From contig JBFXEJ010000018.1 of assembly GCA_050180235.1 (NCBI GenBank), positions 1 through 64,000 on the forward strand: DNA of 64,000 bases. Reading direction: 5' to 3'. Position numbers and translations under genes: made by a program. This document shows, piece by piece, positions 17,514-25,303 of this stretch; positions within the stretch are counted from its first letter, which is position 1, and the number at the start of each line of letters is the position of its first letter. The DNA comes from JAABRU01 sp050180235. Its GTDB lineage: Bacteria > Desulfobacterota > Desulfobacteria > Desulfobacterales > Desulfococcaceae. A model generated the notes under the pieces. It saw nothing but the letters and a program-made list of their open reading frames with translations, was not told where the DNA came from and ran no database searches.

Positions 17514-19097
17514 TTATCCGCATACCGGATTTTTCTGCTTTGCCAGTTTGTACTGAAAACTGTCGGCCAGAGCCTGCCAACTGGCTTCAATAATATCTTC
17601 GGAGACGCCGACCGTGCTCCAGATATTGTCCGCATCACGCGAATCAATCAGCACGCGCACTTTTGCAGCAGTGCCGTCGCGTCCGTCAATCACCCTTACT
17701 TTGAAATCCACCAGGTGCATTTCATCAATTTCCGGGAAGAACTGGTGCAATGCTCTTCTCAGTGCATTGTCCAGCGCGCTGACCGGGCCGTCTCCTTCGG
17801 CTGCCATAATTTCATCTTTGCAGCCAACAGAAATCTTGACAGTGGCATGGGCAGAACAGGGTTTCTGTTTGTCTTTTTCAATGGTGACACGGAAGGATTG
17901 CAGATCAAAGACCGGCTGAAACTGACCTGTGAATTTTTCCAGAAAAATCTTCAATGAACCGTCAGCCGCGTCAAACTGGTATCCGTCCTCTTCCATGATT
18001 TTCACGGCCTCAACAATTTTGCGCGTGTCGCATCCGTTGTTTGTCAGATTTACACCCAGTTCCTTTGCCTTGTATTCAATATTGCTTTTTCCTGCCATAT
18101 CTGAAACCAGCACATGCCGGGCATTGCCCACAAGTTCGGGCTGCATGTGTTCGTATGCTCTGGGATTTTTCATCACAGCGCTGACATGGATTCCGCCTTT
18201 GTGTGCAAACGCGCTTCTGCCCACAAAAGGCCGGTTGTTTAAGGGAATCATGTTCGCGGTTTCACTGACAAAACGCGACAGGCTCCGCAGTTTTTTCAGG
18301 TTTTCCGCAGACATGCAGGGACAGTTCATTTTCAGTGCAAGTATGGGAATGATGGACATCATATCTGCATTGCCGCACCTTTCCCCGTAACCGTTCACGG
18401 TTCCCTGCACCATCATCGCGCCCGCGTTCACAGCCTCAATACTGCTGGCAACTGCCATGCCGCAGTCATTATGGGTGTGAATCCCCAGTTTTATTCCGCT
18501 TCCATTGATACTGTTATGCACCTGTCTGAAAATCGGAACCAGTTCAAAAGGCAGGGTTCCGCCGTTGGTATCGCAAAGCACAATCACATCTGCTCCGCCC
18601 CTGTGCGCGGCTTTGAGGGTGAGCAGAGCATAGTCCGGATTGTCTTTGTATCCGTCAAAAAAATGCTCCGCGTCATAAATCACTTCCCTGCCGTGCTTTT
18701 TCAGAAAGGCAACGGAATCTTCAATCATGCAAAGGTTTTCTTCCAAAGTGTTGCTCATGAGCTTCACATGCAGATCCCAGGTTTTGCCGAAAATTGTTAC
18801 AACAGGCGTTTCACTTTCCAGCAAAGCCCGCAGATTGGGATCATCTCCCGGAAGAATGCCAGGTTTGCGTGTGGAGCCAAAAGCCGCAAGCCGGGCATTT
18901 TTGAATTCAACTTCCTTTGCCAGTTCAAAAAAATGCCTGTCGCGGGGATTGGAACCGGGCCATCCGCCTTCAATATAATGAATCCCAATATCATCCAGCC
19001 GTATGGCAATTCTGATTTTTTCCTCGGCAGTGAAATTGATATTTTCTCCCTGGGTTCCATCTCTCAAAGTGGTGTCATACAAGTATACCGGTTCCAT
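17514..19097 (-). CDS. cimA: Citramalate synthase
   Basis: CimA joins pyruvate and acetyl-CoA to (R)-citramalate, the threonine-independent entry to isoleucine. The 527-residue product has YDTTLRDGTQGENINFT, IHYIEGGWPGSNPRD, IVLCDTNGGTLPFEL, GIHTHNDCGMAVASS and NGYGERCGNAD, the last differing from LeuA in the way typical of the CimA subfamily. It has a C-terminal LeuA-like regulatory domain. I choose the start at 19097 (AGGAG upstream). No threonine deaminase is in the window, which agrees with isoleucine being made from citramalate. It lies between rnk and the DUF433/DUF5615 pair on the cluster's strand. Confidence 0.93.
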   Translation of the reverse strand: MEPVYLYDTTLRDGTQGENINFTAEEKIRIAIRLDDIGIHYIEGGWPGSNPRDRHFFELAKEVEFKNARLAAFGSTRKPGILPGDDPNLRALLESETPVVTIFGKTWDLHVKLMSNTLEENLCMIEDSVAFLKKHGREVIYDAEHFFDGYKDNPDYALLTLKAAHRGGADVIVLCDTNGGTLPFELVPIFRQVHNSINGSGIKLGIHTHNDCGMAVASSIEAVNAGAMMVQGTVNGYGERCGNADMMSIIPILALKMNCPCMSAENLKKLRSLSRFVSETANMIPLNNRPFVGRSAFAHKGGIHVSAVMKNPRAYEHMQPELVGNARHVLVSDMAGKSNIEYKAKELGVNLTNNGCDTRKIVEAVKIMEEDGYQFDAADGSLKIFLEKFTGQFQPVFDLQSFRVTIEKDKQKPCSAHATVKISVGCKDEIMAAEGDGPVSALDNALRRALHQFFPEIDEMHLVDFKVRVIDGRDGTAAKVRVLIDSRDADNIWSTVGVSEDIIEASWQALADSFQYKLAKQKNPVCG

Positions 19098-19209
19098 TTT
19101 GCTTTCTCCTTTTGGTGTTGCAGACAAATACTGTCAAATCTGAAAAAAAAATTCAGCATTAATTCCTTAAAACCCTAATGATTTAGGAAAGTTCAGGTTT
19201 TTTGTTGCA

Positions 19210-19626
19210 TTACAGATGAAAATCCCCGGCTGCTTCCGGCTGATAAAGAATATCTTCAATGCAGATGCGCCTTATGCCGGACGGAACCGGCCATTCCACA
19301 ACATCGCCTTTGGCATACCCCAAAATGGCAGTGCCAATGGGCGCGAGTATGGAAACCGCTCCGATGTCAATGTTTGCTTTTCCGGGAAATACCAAAACAC
19401 AGGTCATTTTCTCAGAAGTGTTCAAATCACGAAGCACAACCTTTGAATTCATGGTGACAACATCCCGCGGAATATTTTTGGAGTCCACAATTTCAGCCCG
19501 CTCCAATTCTTCTGCCAGGTCTTCCAAATCCTTCCTGTTCTGCATATTGAAATCCCGGGTCACTCCAATGAGATCCTCAAGCCGGGTTTTGTCAAATTCT
19601 GTAATGTATATCTTTCTTTCTGCCAT
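19210..19626 (-). CDS. rnk: Rnk-type GreA/GreB-fold regulator
   Basis: The 138-residue protein has a short N-terminal coiled coil (about residues 10-50) and a C-terminal FKBP-like GreA/GreB domain (VTMNSKVVLRDLNT, VFPGKANIDIGAVSILAPIGTAILGY, GDVVEWPVPSGIRRICIEDILYQPE), the signature of Rnk. Rnk binds RNA polymerase near the secondary channel and was first known as a regulator of nucleoside diphosphate kinase. The short coiled coil makes transcript cleavage unlikely. AGGAG precedes the ATG. It sits between ilvC and cimA; whether it influences the cluster is unknown. Confidence 0.88.
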   Translation of the reverse strand: MAERKIYITEFDKTRLEDLIGVTRDFNMQNRKDLEDLAEELERAEIVDSKNIPRDVVTMNSKVVLRDLNTSEKMTCVLVFPGKANIDIGAVSILAPIGTAILGYAKGDVVEWPVPSGIRRICIEDILYQPEAAGDFHL

Positions 19627-19706
19627 GATCTCCTCTGCAATTCATTTTCAGCAGACCAAATCAACTGATTTCTGTGGATATTTTTCTGAAATTGTTAAAA
19701 TCAGAG

Positions 19707-19735
19707 ATTTTCCCCCTTTTTTAAAGGGGGAAATC
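19707..19735. terminator. Hairpin after ilvC
   Basis: GATTTTCCCCCTTT and AAAGGGGGAAATC form a G:C-rich stem directly after the ilvC stop. It may be an intrinsic terminator, although the run of T residues after the stem is weak on the minus strand. Confidence 0.45.
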
Positions 19736-19745
19736 TTCTTTTATG

Positions 19746-20795
19746 CTATTTCCGGTTTTCGGGACGGAGCGCACGCACTGCCGCGCCTGCCTTCCACATC
19801 TCGGAATTTTTGATGACATTGAGTTCCGCGTTCAGCTTTTCCCGGTAATCAGGTCTGCTGTTGACATCCAGCACCCGCTTTGTTTCTTTGCCGCTTTTGA
19901 CACTGTCATACAAATCATCAAAAACCGGGATAACTGCATCACGGAATTTGGGAGCCCAGTCCAGCGCGCCGCGCTGTGCAGTGGTGCTGCAATTCCCAAA
20001 CATCCAGTCCATGCCGTTTTCCGCAACCAGACGGATCAGGCTTTGTGTCAGTTCCTCAACGGTTTCATTGAATGCCTCACTGGGGCTGTGTCCGTGTTTG
20101 CGCAGCAGATTGTACTGGGCTTCCATTACACCGGCCAGACATCCCATGAGAACCCCGCGCTCGCCCGTGAGATCGCTGAGAACCTCTTTTTCAAACGTGG
20201 TTTCAAACAGATAACCCGAACCAATGGCAATGCCCATTGCCAGCGTTCTTTCTTTGGCGCGTCCTGTTGCATCCTGAAACACCGCGAAACTGGAATTGAT
20301 GCCGCTGCCATCCAGAAAATTGGTGCGCACAGTACGGCCTGAACCTTTGGGAGCGACCAGCACCACATCCACATCTTTCGGGGGGATAATGCCGGTCTGC
20401 TCTTTGTAAACTATGCCGAAACCGTGAGAAAAATACAGGGCATCGCCTTTGTTCAGGCATTCTTTGATTTTCGGCCACATAGAAACCTGTCCAGCGTCTG
20501 AAAGCAGGTATTGAATAACCGTTGCTTTTTTCGCTGCTTCTTCTATGGGAAACAGGGTTTTGCCCGGCACAAAACCGTCTGCAACTGCTTTATCCCAAGA
20601 TGCTCCGCCTTTGCGCTGTCCCACAATAACATTGATGTCATTGTCTCTCATGTTCAGAGCCTGTCCCGGCCCCTGCACACCATAACCGATCACAGCGATA
20701 ATCTCGTTTTTCAGCACGTCACGGGCTTTTTCCAGAGTAAACTCCTCGGATGTTACCACTTCTTCCAGAACCCCGCCAAAATCAATCTTTGCCAT
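19746..20795 (-). CDS. ilvC: Ketol-acid reductoisomerase
   Basis: IlvC isomerises and reduces acetolactate and acetohydroxybutyrate with NAD(P)H and Mg2+. The 349-residue class I product has the Rossmann motif IAVIGYGVQGPGQALNMRD, the SHGFGIVY region, VVLVAPKGSGRTVR and the metal-binding ERGVLMGCLAGVMEAQ region, followed by the C-terminal knotted helices. The start at 20795 has AGGAG upstream. Between it and ilvN lie ruined antitoxin genes, so it may now need its own promoter. Confidence 0.96.
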   Translation of the reverse strand: MAKIDFGGVLEEVVTSEEFTLEKARDVLKNEIIAVIGYGVQGPGQALNMRDNDINVIVGQRKGGASWDKAVADGFVPGKTLFPIEEAAKKATVIQYLLSDAGQVSMWPKIKECLNKGDALYFSHGFGIVYKEQTGIIPPKDVDVVLVAPKGSGRTVRTNFLDGSGINSSFAVFQDATGRAKERTLAMGIAIGSGYLFETTFEKEVLSDLTGERGVLMGCLAGVMEAQYNLLRKHGHSPSEAFNETVEELTQSLIRLVAENGMDWMFGNCSTTAQRGALDWAPKFRDAVIPVFDDLYDSVKSGKETKRVLDVNSRPDYREKLNAELNVIKNSEMWKAGAAVRALRPENRK

Positions 20796-20869
20796 TGGTG
20801 TTTTTCTCCTTTTATGATTGTGTGTTGTTATCTTTCAAATAAAATTTGGATTTGACTGAAATCCGCTCA

Positions 20870-21233
20870 TCAAACACCTTCGGCAAGTCTCTGATAAGCA
20901 GATTTTCTTCGTCTGAAGATGTCCTGAACCGCATTTTCAATTTTTTTCTTACGTTCATTTTCACTCAGCCGTGAGATAATCAGTATACGGTTTTCAACAG
21001 TTATACCAAATCGCCATTGGTTTTATACAAATCCGGAGGAGTGCAAAAATTGAGCGGAGCGGTTTTTTGCACTCGCTTACCAGCGGAAAAACTTACAGTA
21101 TTGTATCAAATCAATGGAGAATTGGTATTATATCAACTTCATCATCTGCACGGAGATCCATTGACTGCAATATTTCATCGTTTAATAATATAGCCAATGA
21201 ATTGCCTATTTTCTTGATTTGTGTTTTCGGCAT
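20870..21233 (-). pseudogene. AbrB/MazE-type antitoxin split by MITE A
   Basis: The start at 21233 (AAAGGAT upstream) opens KTQIKKIGNSLAILLNDEIL, the SpoVT-AbrB swapped-hairpin domain, up to DEVDI at about 21131. The reading then enters a 124-bp MITE and stops. Beyond the MITE, 21000-20870 continues TVENRILIISRLSENERKK and a basic helix to a stop. Deleting the MITE and one TTA duplication leaves exactly 79 codons in frame. Before the insertion it was therefore a 78-residue antitoxin. It follows another small gene by 13 bases and lies between ilvN and ilvC. Confidence 0.85.
21004..21127. mobile_element. MITE family A, copy 1 (124 bp, TTA target duplication)
   Basis: The left end TACCAAATCGCCATTGG and the right end, reverse complement TACCAATTCTCCATTG, form 16-base terminal inverted repeats. 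TTA flanks both sides (21001-21003 and 21128-21130). The interior has TGCAAAAATTGAGCGGAGCGG, shared in inverted orientation with 31370-31514 and a fragment at 59341. It is non-coding and inserted in an antitoxin gene. Confidence 0.88.
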
Positions 21234-21246
21234 AACAGTAATCCTT

Positions 21247-21469
21247 TCATGACAAAATATCCGCCATGATTTCATCCGCAGTGGATGCAGCACATTTCCC
21301 ATTGCGATATTCTTCTCCGGCTTCCTGAACCGATTTTATAATAGACCTCTTTCCAAAGTCAATTTTTATCCAATAAAATCAAGGGAGCAATTCCCACTTT
21401 TGCAAGAGGTCTAATATCTTCCCTACGGTTGGCTGCAATCCGAGGATGAAGAATATCCACCTGAGACAT
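21247..21469 (-). pseudogene. Small ORF upstream of the AbrB antitoxin, split by MITE C
   Basis: From ATG 21469 the frame reads MSQVDILHPRIAANRRED, enters a 70-bp MITE, and beyond it continues IIKSVQEAGEEYRNGKCAAS to a TGA at 21247. Removing the MITE plus one AAT leaves 50 codons in frame. No ribosome site is obvious before the ATG, and a longer upstream reading is possible. Its close spacing to the AbrB gene suggests they formed a small operon. Family unknown. Confidence 0.6.
21343..21412. mobile_element. MITE family C, copy 1 (70 bp, AAT target duplication)
   Basis: The ends are AGACCTCTTTCCAAAGTCAA and the inverted AGACCTCTTGCAAAAGTGGG. Flanks are AAT at 21340-21342 and 21413-21415. A second 70-bp copy with the same interior lies at 57241-57310. 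Confidence 0.85.
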
Positions 21470-21512
21470 TTGTTGATTCGGTGATAAATGACATCCGGCA
21501 CTTTTCCAAAAG

Positions 21513-21851
21513 TCAGTCAATAAACACCTCTGCGAATTTCCCCACTTCCTGAAGAATGCTTTTTTGCTTGGCCTGAATTGCCTTTTGCAGTTGTGCTGAT
21601 TCCGTATTGATTGGATCAACAGGCTTCCATGTTTCAATTCCTCTTGTACGGCCCTTTTCAATCAGAAGCATATCCCCGTTGAAGGCATTGGCATACCGTC
21701 CGATATTCCACAAAAATTGAGCGATGATGATATACCGTCCGCTGGTTCCTGAGCGGAAAACATCCATAACCCGGCAATAATCGCCGCTGCCTGTGGTGTC
21801 ATAAATCTTTCCGGACTGTATCCGGCTGATGAGGTTCTCAATATCATCCAT
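21513..21851 (-). CDS. Hypothetical protein, possibly a gene remnant
   Basis: A frame from ATG 21851 gives about 112 residues with DDIENLISRIQSGKIYD, FRSGTSGRYIIIAQFLWNIGRYANAF and a C-terminal amphipathic helix. The start lacks a good ribosome site. A different frame just upstream, from 21940, opens MLKRIYADNYKSLL, which resembles the first strand of AAA_15/OLD-type ATPases. The locus may therefore be a frame-shifted or fused remnant. I recognise no family for the readable part. Confidence 0.35.
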   Translation of the reverse strand: MDDIENLISRIQSGKIYDTTGSGDYCRVMDVFRSGTSGRYIIIAQFLWNIGRYANAFNGDMLLIEKGRTRGIETWKPVDPINTESAQLQKAIQAKQKSILQEVGKFAEVFID

Positions 21852-21943
21852 TGTCTGTTCAAGCCTTTTTCCGGAAAAACAATAAACTGATGTATTTTTA
21901 ACAGACTTTTGTAATTGTCTGCATAAATACGTTTCAGCATTCA

Positions 21944-21973
21944 CCCTCCCCTGCCCCTCCCTCAAGGGAGGGT
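21944..21973. repeat. CCCTCCCTCAAGGGAGGG palindrome
   Basis: ACCCTCCCCTGCCCCTCCCTCAAGGGAGGGT folds into a G:C-rich hairpin. The same module occurs twice inside the element at 37419-37586. It is an interspersed repeat; here it follows the ilvN stop by about 20 bases. Confidence 0.55.
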
Positions 21974-21992
21974 AGAAAATTTGAATCTCTGC

Positions 21993-22481
21993 TTATTTTG
22001 ATTCCCGGAACAGGGCAATGGTTCCGGTTCGGGCAATCTCTTTGATTCCCATTGGTTTGAGCAGGGACAGAAAAGCCTGCATCTTGCCTTCATCGCCTGT
22101 TACCTCAATGGTATAATGCTCCGGCCCGACATCCACAATCTTGCCACGGAAAATATCCACAATGCGCAGAATTTCAGCACGGTTTTCAGATTTGGCAGCG
22201 ACTTTGACCAAAGCCATTTCCCGGTGTACATAATTTGATCCCGTGAGTTCATGCACCTTGATGATATTGATCAGTTTGTTCAACTGTTTTTTGATCTGCT
22301 CCACCAAAGGCTGGTTGGCTTTTGTGACAACCGTGAGCCGGGAAATATTGGGATCAGTTGTCTCTGCAACACACAGACTTTCAATATTATAGCCGCGACC
22401 GCTGAACAGACCTGCAATCCGGGACAGGACACCGGGCTGGTTGTCCACCAGAAGGGACAGAACATGTTTTTCATCAGTCAT
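21993..22481 (-). CDS. ilvN: Acetolactate synthase small (regulatory) subunit
   Basis: The 162-residue protein has the ACT domain (HVLSLLVDNQPGVLSRIAGLFSGRGYNIESL, then DPNISRLTVV) and the C-terminal small-subunit domain (VKVAAKSENRAEILRIVDIFRGKIVDVG, VTGDEGKMQAFLSLLKPMGIKEIARTG). It activates the catalytic subunit and confers valine feedback inhibition. AAGGGGG precedes the start. It follows ilvB by 300 bases of repeat sequence. Confidence 0.96.
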   Translation of the reverse strand: MTDEKHVLSLLVDNQPGVLSRIAGLFSGRGYNIESLCVAETTDPNISRLTVVTKANQPLVEQIKKQLNKLINIIKVHELTGSNYVHREMALVKVAAKSENRAEILRIVDIFRGKIVDVGPEHYTIEVTGDEGKMQAFLSLLKPMGIKEIARTGTIALFRESK

Positions 22482-22561
22482 ATGGAATCCCCCTTATTTC
22501 AGTGTTCAGTGAACAGTTATCAGTTATCAGAATTGAATATCTGTTTTGCTGTAATAATTAT

Positions 22562-22727
22562 ACCATCACTTATAACATTTGACTTGCTCTGATGAGAAGA
22601 TTTTCTGCATGAAATACACCCGGAAAATCCGGCAGTCTGCTCTTAACCGTAGAGTGACACAGAGTTTTTTCTGTCCGAAATTCAGACTGGAAAATCAAAA
22701 CCTCTGTAAAACGTTTCAAATAATGGT
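22562..22727. mobile_element. MITE family D, decayed copy between ilvB and ilvN
   Basis: The left end ACCATCACTTATAACATTTGA and the inverted right end ACCATTATTTGAAACGTTTT match the ends of the 234-434 element, and TAT flanks both. The interior differs. On either side lie short repeats of GTTATCAGTTATCAG and ATAACTGATAACTG. The whole 300-base gap between ilvN and ilvB is thus repeat sequence and contains no gene. Confidence 0.6.
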
Positions 22728-22780
22728 ATATCACTGATAACTGATAACTGATAACTGTTCACTGGTAACTGGTAACTGAA

Positions 22781-24469
22781 TTAAACCAGCAGCATTTCCG
22801 TAATGGGTGCGCCTGCCGGAACCATTGGATAAACGCATTCTTCTTTTGCCACAACAAAATCCATGATCACCGGCCCTTTAATCGCAAGCCCTTCGCGCAG
22901 AACTTTTTCCACTTCATGCGGTTTTGTGGCACGCAACCCCACAGCACCATAGGCTTCTGCCAGTTTTACAAAATCCGGCGCGTGTTCCATGCAGGTGCAG
23001 GCATAGCGTTTTTCATAAAAAAGCTCCTGCCACTGCCGCACCATGCCCAAATAGCCGTTGTTGAGAATGACGATTTTCACAGGCAGACAATACTGCACAG
23101 CGGTTGCCATTTCCTGAATATTCATCTGAATGCTGCCGTCTCCGGCCACGTCTACCACAAGTTTGTCAGGACAGGCCATCTGCGCTCCAATCGCGGCAGG
23201 CAGTCCAAATCCCATTACGCCCAGCCCGCCGGATGTGATGAAATGTCCGGGTTCATCCACGTGACAGAACTGTGCAGCCCACATCTGGTTCTGCCCCACT
23301 TCTGTTGTGATAATGGCTTTTCCCTGTGTGATTTCATTGAGTTTTTCCACCACATACTGGGGTTTGATGGTTTCCTCATCCTGTGTATAGGAAAGCATAG
23401 CGGCTTTTTTCCATCCGTCTATCTGATGCAGCCATCCGCTGCGTTTTGCCTTCAAATCGCCCATATCCGCTTCTTTCAGCAGCTCATTGAGCTGTGTAAT
23501 GGTGACTTTGCAGTCCCCCACCACCGGCACGCTGACCGGGATGTTTTTGCGGATGGAAGTGGGATCAATGTCAATATGCACAATCTGGGCCTGTGCTGCA
23601 AAAGTGTCTGTTCTGCCTGTAACCCTGTCATCAAAGCGCACACCAATGGCAATCATCAGATCACACGCGGCTGTTGCCATATTGGATCTATAGGTTCCGT
23701 GCATTCCAATCATGCCCAGCCACAGGGGATCAGTGGCAGGAAATGCACCCAATCCCATCAGAGAAGTTGTCACCGGAATCTGTACTTTGTACGCGAGTTC
23801 CCGCAGTTCCATATGGGATTTGGACAGAATCACGCCGCCGCCTGCAAAAATCATGGGACGCCGTGCCACTTTGATGAGATCCACCACCTTGTTCAACTGC
23901 CGGACATTAGGGCTGTAAGTGGGATTGTAGGATTTCAGTTTAATTTCTTTGGGAACCTTGTAAACTGCCTGCGCCTTGCCTATATCTTTGGGAATATCCA
24001 CAAGCACGGGGCCGGGTCTGCCGGATCTGGCAATGTAAAATGCCTCTTTGATGATTCTGCCCAAATCCTCCACATTCTGTACCAGATAATTGTGTTTGGT
24101 GCAGGGACGGGTAATGCCCACAATATCCACTTCCTGAAATGCGTCATTGCCGATGAGATGGGAAGGAACCTGTCCGGTGATGATTACAACAGGAATAGAA
24201 TCCATGTATGCAGACGCAATGCCCGTGACGGTATTGGTCGCGCCCGGCCCGGATGTGACCAGACACACGCCCACTTTTCCGCTGGCTCTGGCATAACCGT
24301 CTGCTGCGTGAACCGCGCCCTGCTCATGCCGCACCAGAATGTGCCGGATGTCGGTCTGCACCAGTTCATCATAGATGTCAATCACGGCTCCGCCCGGATA
24401 ACCGAAAATGACATCCACCCCCTCCTCCTGCAAAGCCTTCATGAGAATCTGTGTACCTCTGAGCTTCAT
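22781..24469 (-). CDS. ilvB: Acetolactate synthase large (catalytic) subunit
   Basis: This thiamine-diphosphate enzyme makes acetolactate from two pyruvates and acetohydroxybutyrate from pyruvate plus 2-oxobutyrate. The 562-residue product shows FGYPGGAVIDIYDEL, the catalytic Glu region RHEQGAVHAADGYARASG, CLVTSGPGATN, GFGLPAAIGAQ and the ThDP motif VAGDGSIQMNIQEMATAVQYCLPVKIVILNN. AGGAG precedes the ATG. It is coded between a hypothetical gene and ilvN on the cluster strand. Confidence 0.97.
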   Translation of the reverse strand: MKLRGTQILMKALQEEGVDVIFGYPGGAVIDIYDELVQTDIRHILVRHEQGAVHAADGYARASGKVGVCLVTSGPGATNTVTGIASAYMDSIPVVIITGQVPSHLIGNDAFQEVDIVGITRPCTKHNYLVQNVEDLGRIIKEAFYIARSGRPGPVLVDIPKDIGKAQAVYKVPKEIKLKSYNPTYSPNVRQLNKVVDLIKVARRPMIFAGGGVILSKSHMELRELAYKVQIPVTTSLMGLGAFPATDPLWLGMIGMHGTYRSNMATAACDLMIAIGVRFDDRVTGRTDTFAAQAQIVHIDIDPTSIRKNIPVSVPVVGDCKVTITQLNELLKEADMGDLKAKRSGWLHQIDGWKKAAMLSYTQDEETIKPQYVVEKLNEITQGKAIITTEVGQNQMWAAQFCHVDEPGHFITSGGLGVMGFGLPAAIGAQMACPDKLVVDVAGDGSIQMNIQEMATAVQYCLPVKIVILNNGYLGMVRQWQELFYEKRYACTCMEHAPDFVKLAEAYGAVGLRATKPHEVEKVLREGLAIKGPVIMDFVVAKEECVYPMVPAGAPITEMLLV

Positions 24470-24524
24470 ACCCTCTCCTTTTCAGTTATCAGTTTTTGCC
24501 GAAATAATTAGCAGAATCAAAATA

Positions 24525-25217
24525 TTATACAAGAGATCTGATTGTCATATGCCGGCTTTCTCTGCTGAACCAGCAAAAATAATTTTCAAGTTCTGTGTCA
24601 ATTTTTTTTATAAATTCATCAAGTAAATCATGAATCTTATGATCGTTGGGAATGTCATATACAAGTGTTGCTTCTATATGCGTTTTTCGGTAATGGCTTT
24701 CTCTGTTTCCGTCACGCGATAAATATTTCCAATACGCTGAAAGATTATTTTCTGAAAACTGATATACAGTTTCATTAACCTGTTTTTCATGATCTTCCGG
24801 TATATTATCTCCAGTATATGAGTCTGATTTCATCATGCTGACCGAATGTGTCAGCAATCTTTTTTCAAGACTTCTGCATTGAAATATAACTATTTGGAGC
24901 TGATCAATTTTCAATGGACTGTTTTCAGCAGGTTTAAACTGATTACAAATATCACGCAATATTTTGGCATCATCAAAAAACAGTTTTTTGTCATCTCTTA
25001 ACGATCCAAGTGTCGTTTTGGGCCATACACTGCCCGGATTTTCAGGTTTAAGTTCAGGAATTCTCTCTTTAACATCCTTTTTTAATGCTAACAATGTGGA
25101 AGTGAATCCGCTATAAACAAGGGTCGGAACACCGGAACATGCTATAAAAAATTCTTTTGGATTAACAATAGTTTGATTTTTTAAGCAAATAATTTCACTC
25201 AATATATTTTTCATCAT
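24525..25217 (-). CDS. Hypothetical protein inside the ilv cluster
   Basis: The start is one of two adjacent ATG codons (25217 or 25214) behind CAGGA. The product is about 230 residues. No family is recognised with confidence. Its C-terminal part reads KTHIEATLVYDIPNDHKIHDLLDEF, then NYFCWFSRESRHMTIRSLV, ending there. The HMTI tetrad resembles the HxTx motif of 2H phosphoesterases, but the protein stops right after it, so it may be truncated or the likeness fortuitous. Base composition is AT-richer than ilvB and ilvD on either side, suggesting a later insertion between them. Confidence 0.6.
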   Translation of the reverse strand: MMKNILSEIICLKNQTIVNPKEFFIACSGVPTLVYSGFTSTLLALKKDVKERIPELKPENPGSVWPKTTLGSLRDDKKLFFDDAKILRDICNQFKPAENSPLKIDQLQIVIFQCRSLEKRLLTHSVSMMKSDSYTGDNIPEDHEKQVNETVYQFSENNLSAYWKYLSRDGNRESHYRKTHIEATLVYDIPNDHKIHDLLDEFIKKIDTELENYFCWFSRESRHMTIRSLV

Positions 25218-25246
25218 TTTTTCCTGAACTGATTGGAACTGATGAT

Positions 25247-25279
25247 TTCCCGTTCCCACACAAAGTGTGGGAACGGGAA
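25247..25279. repeat. Perfect 14-bp inverted repeat
   Basis: TTCCCGTTCCCACA and TGTGGGAACGGGAA face each other across a 5-base loop in the gap after ilvD. There is no T run, so it is more likely a REP-like element or RNA processing site than a terminator. Confidence 0.55.
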
Positions 25280-25303
25280 TCAGGATGACAACTGTTCACT
25301 GCG

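Noticed and set aside
22501..22780. CRISPR-like array of GTTATCAGTTATCAG words
   Set aside because: Units are short, imperfect and without spacers; they are dispersed repeats around a decayed MITE.
22916..24511. 531-codon open frame on the plus strand opposite ilvB
   Set aside because: Antisense shadow of ilvB: no ribosome site, His/Cys-rich implausible composition, and ilvB is intact throughout.
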